Shown here piece by piece: positions 6,848-9,231 of a DNA stretch of 9,231 nt (positions are counted from its first letter, which is position 1; the number at the start of each line of letters is the position of its first letter). The notes beneath the pieces are model-generated. The model ran no database searches. It was not told the origin of the DNA and saw only the letters and a list, made by a program, of their open reading frames with translations. The DNA comes from an uncultured Chloroflexota bacterium (GTDB lineage: Bacteria > Chloroflexota > Limnocylindria > Limnocylindrales > CSP1-4), in contig CAIYZX010000281.1 in the NCBI GenBank assembly GCA_903930745.1, forward strand, positions 1 through 9,231, in the 5' to 3' direction. The translations under genes were made by a program, and so were the position numbers.

Positions 6848-6880
6848 AAGGCGGGTCCTTGCGGACCCGCCTTCTCGTTT
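6848..6880 (+). terminator. intrinsic terminator of tRNA-His
   Basis: A perfect 11-bp stem AAGGCGGGTCC (6848-6858) and GGACCCGCCTT (6863-6873) encloses the loop TTGC and is followed by CTCGTTT, a modest T-tract. It lies 11 nt after the CCA end. Read on the minus strand no T-tract follows, so it is probably not an efficient terminator for the neighbouring beta-helix gene, whose stop is 10 nt away. Confidence 0.85.
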
Positions 6881-6889
6881 GCCGGCGGC

Positions 6890-8911
6890 TCAGGAGCGCG
6901 CCGGCCCATGGTCGCGATCCGCCGCCCTGCGGCGGATCGTCCGCGCTGCCGTCGCGAGGGCGGCCAGGCCCAGGAGCGACGCGAGTGGGGCGGACGCGGG
7001 TCCGCCGCCGGCGGGCCCCGGGGCTGCCGGCGGCGCCAGGGCATCCGTGGCGGGGAGTGGGTAGACCGTGTGCGTGAGCTCCACGGGCCGATCCACCTCG
7101 TCCGTGCCGGTCACAACCACGTCCAGCGCGCCGGTGGCGTTCTCGGGCAGGGTGAGCGTCGCGCACGCGGACCCATCGCCGTCGGCCGTGACGGTGGCGC
7201 TGACGGCCGTGCCGGCGAACGAGAAGACGACATCCGTACCCGGACCGAAGAACACGACACACGCACGGACGGAGCCGGACGCGGCGATCCCCGAGGCGTC
7301 CACCTGCAGCATTGGAACGCGCCCGACGACAACGGCCACGAGCTGGCCCGTCCCGTCGTCGGCAGAGGATGCGTACACGTCGTCGCCGGAGTACACGGCG
7401 TGCAGCAGGTAGTAGCCGAAGCCGGCGGGTGGCACCCACCCGGCCAGGACCGCGCTCACGCTGCCGTCCCCGGCGGCGGGTCCAACAGCGACGGGGTCCC
7501 CGATCTGCGTGCCGCTGGTACAGGAGACGGGTGCCGCCAGTGTGTCGTGGCAGTAGGTGAAGGTCACCGTGCCGGTGGGATCCGCCACCGGCGCGTCGCG
7601 CTGCGGCGCCGTGATGGAGATGGCCCGGACGGTGGCGGTGTCGGAGATCGCCGCCCCGCTGCTGATGGCGGTGCGGCTGACGGTGGCGGTCGTGGTGGTT
7701 GCCAGGGGCGAGGGCCCGCCGAGATCCACCGCGCCGATGTCACAGGGGTTCAGCGCCGCTCTCGTCCGCGTGGCACCGCGCTGGTCGAGCGCGGGGCAGG
7801 CCGCGTTGTCACCGGCGTTGACCAGCGGGCTCCCTGCCGCCGGCAGCATGGTGAGGGTGGTGCCGCCGTTGTCCGCGAGGGTGCCGAGGAGCGGGTCACC
7901 GGAGAGGCGGGTGGGTGAGCCCGTGTCGCACGACCCGTCTCCGATGAGGTTGTGGCTGTCGCTCACGATGGTGCCGTCGGAGCCACTCGAGAAGTACGGC
8001 GACGAGATGGAACAGTCGTAGGCGACCACATCGGGGTCGAGCCACGTGGTGCCGCTGATGGAGGTGTTGACGAGCGTCGCGTTCCCGTTCAGGAGAACCG
8101 CGGCGCCGTGGGTCACGGCTCCCGCGATGGTCACGCTTGCGAGACTCACGTCCAGGGCGTGGATCGAGCCCGCGTGCGTGCCAGTGGAGCCGCTGAAGGT
8201 GCTGTTCTCAACCGTGAGCGGGCCGCTGGCATCGACGTCACCGGCGATGTAGGCCTCGTTGGACGAGAAGGTGCTTCCGCTGATCGTGGTCGTGCCCGCG
8301 GCGTTGATGGCGCCCCCCTCTCCCATGGCCAGGGGGACCCACACCCGTGCGGCGTTGCGAGAGAAGGTCGAGTCGACCACCGACAGCGACCCGGACGAGT
8401 TGATGGCGCCGCCCTCGGAGGCGGTGGCCGTGTTGGCGGTGGCGTTGTCCGTGAACACCATGTCCCGGAGACTGAGCGTCCCGGCGCTGTCGATGGCGCC
8501 ACCCGGGTTGTGCAGCCCGTGCTGCAGCGTCAGCCCGGAGATGGCGACGGTGCGCCCCGCAGGAACCACGAGGATGCCCTGGACGCCGCCGCCATCGAGC
8601 ACCTGTCCGCCGCCGGTGATCGTCACGTCCACTCCCGGGATGAGCGGTCCGGACGTCAGCGTGATCACGCTCCCGGAGGCGATGGAGAACGTGATCTCGT
8701 CCCCGCTCGACGCGGCGGCAAGCGCCGCACGCAGGGAGCCCGCTCCCGCGTCGCCGGTGTTCAGGACCGCGAGCGTCGCAGCCCGTGCAGGGTGGGGCAC
8801 GGCGAGGGCGGATGCCGCCAGCACGACGAGCGCGAGCCCGACGACGGGGCCGACGCGCCTCCGGGCCGCGGCGCCAGGGGTGACGGGAGGGCAGATGGAT
8901 CGCGTGGGCAT
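6890..8911 (-). CDS. secreted right-handed beta-helix protein with choice-of-anchor Q region and Ig-like domains
   Basis: A 673-residue exported, probably surface, protein. Signal peptide: RRR (17-19), hydrophobic VGPVVGLALVVLAASALAV (20-38), cleavage likely after ARA (42-44). The mature start, VLNTGDAGAGSLRAALAAA then ITFSI, is the usual entry of CSLREA-type beta-helix proteins. Residues 80-300 form parallel beta-helix rungs with recurring GGAI(D/N)SxG and STFSxN turns (at 137, 167, 199). Residues 335-398, with LADNGGTTLTMLP, SPLVNAGD, DQRGATR and CDIGAVDLG, are the 'choice-of-anchor Q' signature. Two Ig-like stretches follow (about 402-530 and 535-618). The end is a Pro/Gly linker, a short hydrophobic helix (641-657) and an Arg-rich tail, without LPxTG. 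GGAG 8 nt before the ATG supports the start. Function is unknown; such proteins are usually adhesins or envelope-associated. No catalytic residues are recognisable. Confidence 0.9.
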   Translation of the reverse strand: MPTRSICPPVTPGAAARRRVGPVVGLALVVLAASALAVPHPARAATLAVLNTGDAGAGSLRAALAAASSGDEITFSIASGSVITLTSGPLIPGVDVTITGGGQVLDGGGVQGILVVPAGRTVAISGLTLQHGLHNPGGAIDSAGTLSLRDMVFTDNATANTATASEGGAINSSGSLSVVDSTFSRNAARVWVPLAMGEGGAINAAGTTTISGSTFSSNEAYIAGDVDASGPLTVENSTFSGSTGTHAGSIHALDVSLASVTIAGAVTHGAAVLLNGNATLVNTSISGTTWLDPDVVAYDCSISSPYFSSGSDGTIVSDSHNLIGDGSCDTGSPTRLSGDPLLGTLADNGGTTLTMLPAAGSPLVNAGDNAACPALDQRGATRTRAALNPCDIGAVDLGGPSPLATTTTATVSRTAISSGAAISDTATVRAISITAPQRDAPVADPTGTVTFTYCHDTLAAPVSCTSGTQIGDPVAVGPAAGDGSVSAVLAGWVPPAGFGYYLLHAVYSGDDVYASSADDGTGQLVAVVVGRVPMLQVDASGIAASGSVRACVVFFGPGTDVVFSFAGTAVSATVTADGDGSACATLTLPENATGALDVVVTGTDEVDRPVELTHTVYPLPATDALAPPAAPGPAGGGPASAPLASLLGLAALATAARTIRRRAADRDHGPARS

Positions 8912-9042
8912 CGCGCGGTCTCCGGTGTGGTCGGTCGCGTCCGGCGGACGTACGCGGGAATCCTCCGGGCCGCCGAGCGCGCGGCATAGGGCAGGTGCGC
9001 CGGTTGCCGGGAGCCCGCCTGCGTCGAAGATCGCCGGTGCTC

Positions 9043-9231
9043 CTACACGCGGGAGTCCGTGCCGCCGACGCGCACCGCCACATCGCCCAGTCCAGGCGCT
9101 ACGCCCGGCCCAGGCGCCAGGTAGACGCCCTCGCGCCAGTTGTGATCTCCCGAGACGTTGCCGACAGCGTCGAGGGGTGACCGCCCGCCGAGCGCCGTGT
9201 GGGGCCTGCGGCGATTGTAGAAGTCGACGAA
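9043..9231 (-). CDS. integrase-core (DDE) transposase, C-terminal end, truncated by window edge
   Basis: Reading the minus strand from the window edge, 62 codons are open to a TAG at 9045-9043. The first residues, FVDFYNRRRPHTALGGRSPL, match the extreme C-terminal end of IS3/IS481-type integrase-core transposases, in which a (Y/F)-N-x-x-R-P-H-x-x-L-G-x-x-(T/S)-P motif follows the catalytic Glu helix. About 40 further residues (DAVGNVSGDHN onward, Gly/Val/Pro-rich) are not a pattern I recognise, and could be a family-specific tail or read-through of a decayed end. The catalytic DDE residues lie outside the window. It sits 131 bp upstream of the beta-helix gene start. Confidence 0.75.
   Translation of the reverse strand, partial: FVDFYNRRRPHTALGGRSPLDAVGNVSGDHNWREGVYLAPGPGVAPGLGDVAVRVGGTDSRV

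Noticed and set aside
8938..8950. Small inverted repeat CGTCCG-G-CGGACG upstream of the beta-helix gene
   Set aside because: Arms of only 6 bp in very GC-rich DNA are expected by chance, and no convincing promoter lies beside it.
8983..8988. TATGCC on the minus strand as a -10 box for the beta-helix gene
   Set aside because: No -35-like sequence lies 16-18 nt upstream and the match is weak.

Overview
The window comes from a very GC-rich bacterial chromosome (strong G/C preference at third codon positions). The secreted Pro/Thr-tailed CAP protein, the LolD/MacB-type ABC pair, the orphan BioY and the 'choice-of-anchor Q' beta-helix protein fit a high-GC actinobacterium or a Chloroflexota lineage such as Limnocylindria. 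I cannot separate these from sequence alone. Shine-Dalgarno motifs are weak or absent at several starts.

Left part (1-1363, + strand): the 3' part of an M1-family (gluzincin) zinc aminopeptidase whose 5' end lies outside the window, followed 30 bp later by a GNAT acetyltransferase of the phosphinothricin/methionine-sulfoximine acetyltransferase type. These converge on the next block across a 31-bp gap that may hold a weak hairpin.

Middle part (1395-6525, - strand, read right to left): a secreted CAP/SCP-domain protein with a repetitive Pro/Thr tail, then an ABC ATPase and a two-FtsX-domain permease (an almost certain transcription unit with 6-34 bp gaps), then the biotin ECF transporter S component BioY, which has its own Shine-Dalgarno sequence and perhaps its own promoter.

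Central RNA locus (about 6690-6880, + strand): tRNA-His(GTG) with encoded CCA, a good -10 element upstream, and an intrinsic terminator immediately downstream. The -10 hexamer sits in the 7-nt loop of a long near-perfect inverted repeat (two 18-nt arms, 17 of 18 matching). This is the most unusual non-coding structure in the window and lies between the tRNA and the divergent CAP gene.

Right part (6890-9231, - strand): a 673-residue secreted beta-helix/Ig-like surface protein, and at the very edge the C-terminal 62 codons of an integrase-core (DDE) transposase, which marks the start of a mobile element or its remnant. I saw no CRISPR array, phage module or recognisable defence system. Most of the window is ordinary chromosomal content, and the findings below are modest.
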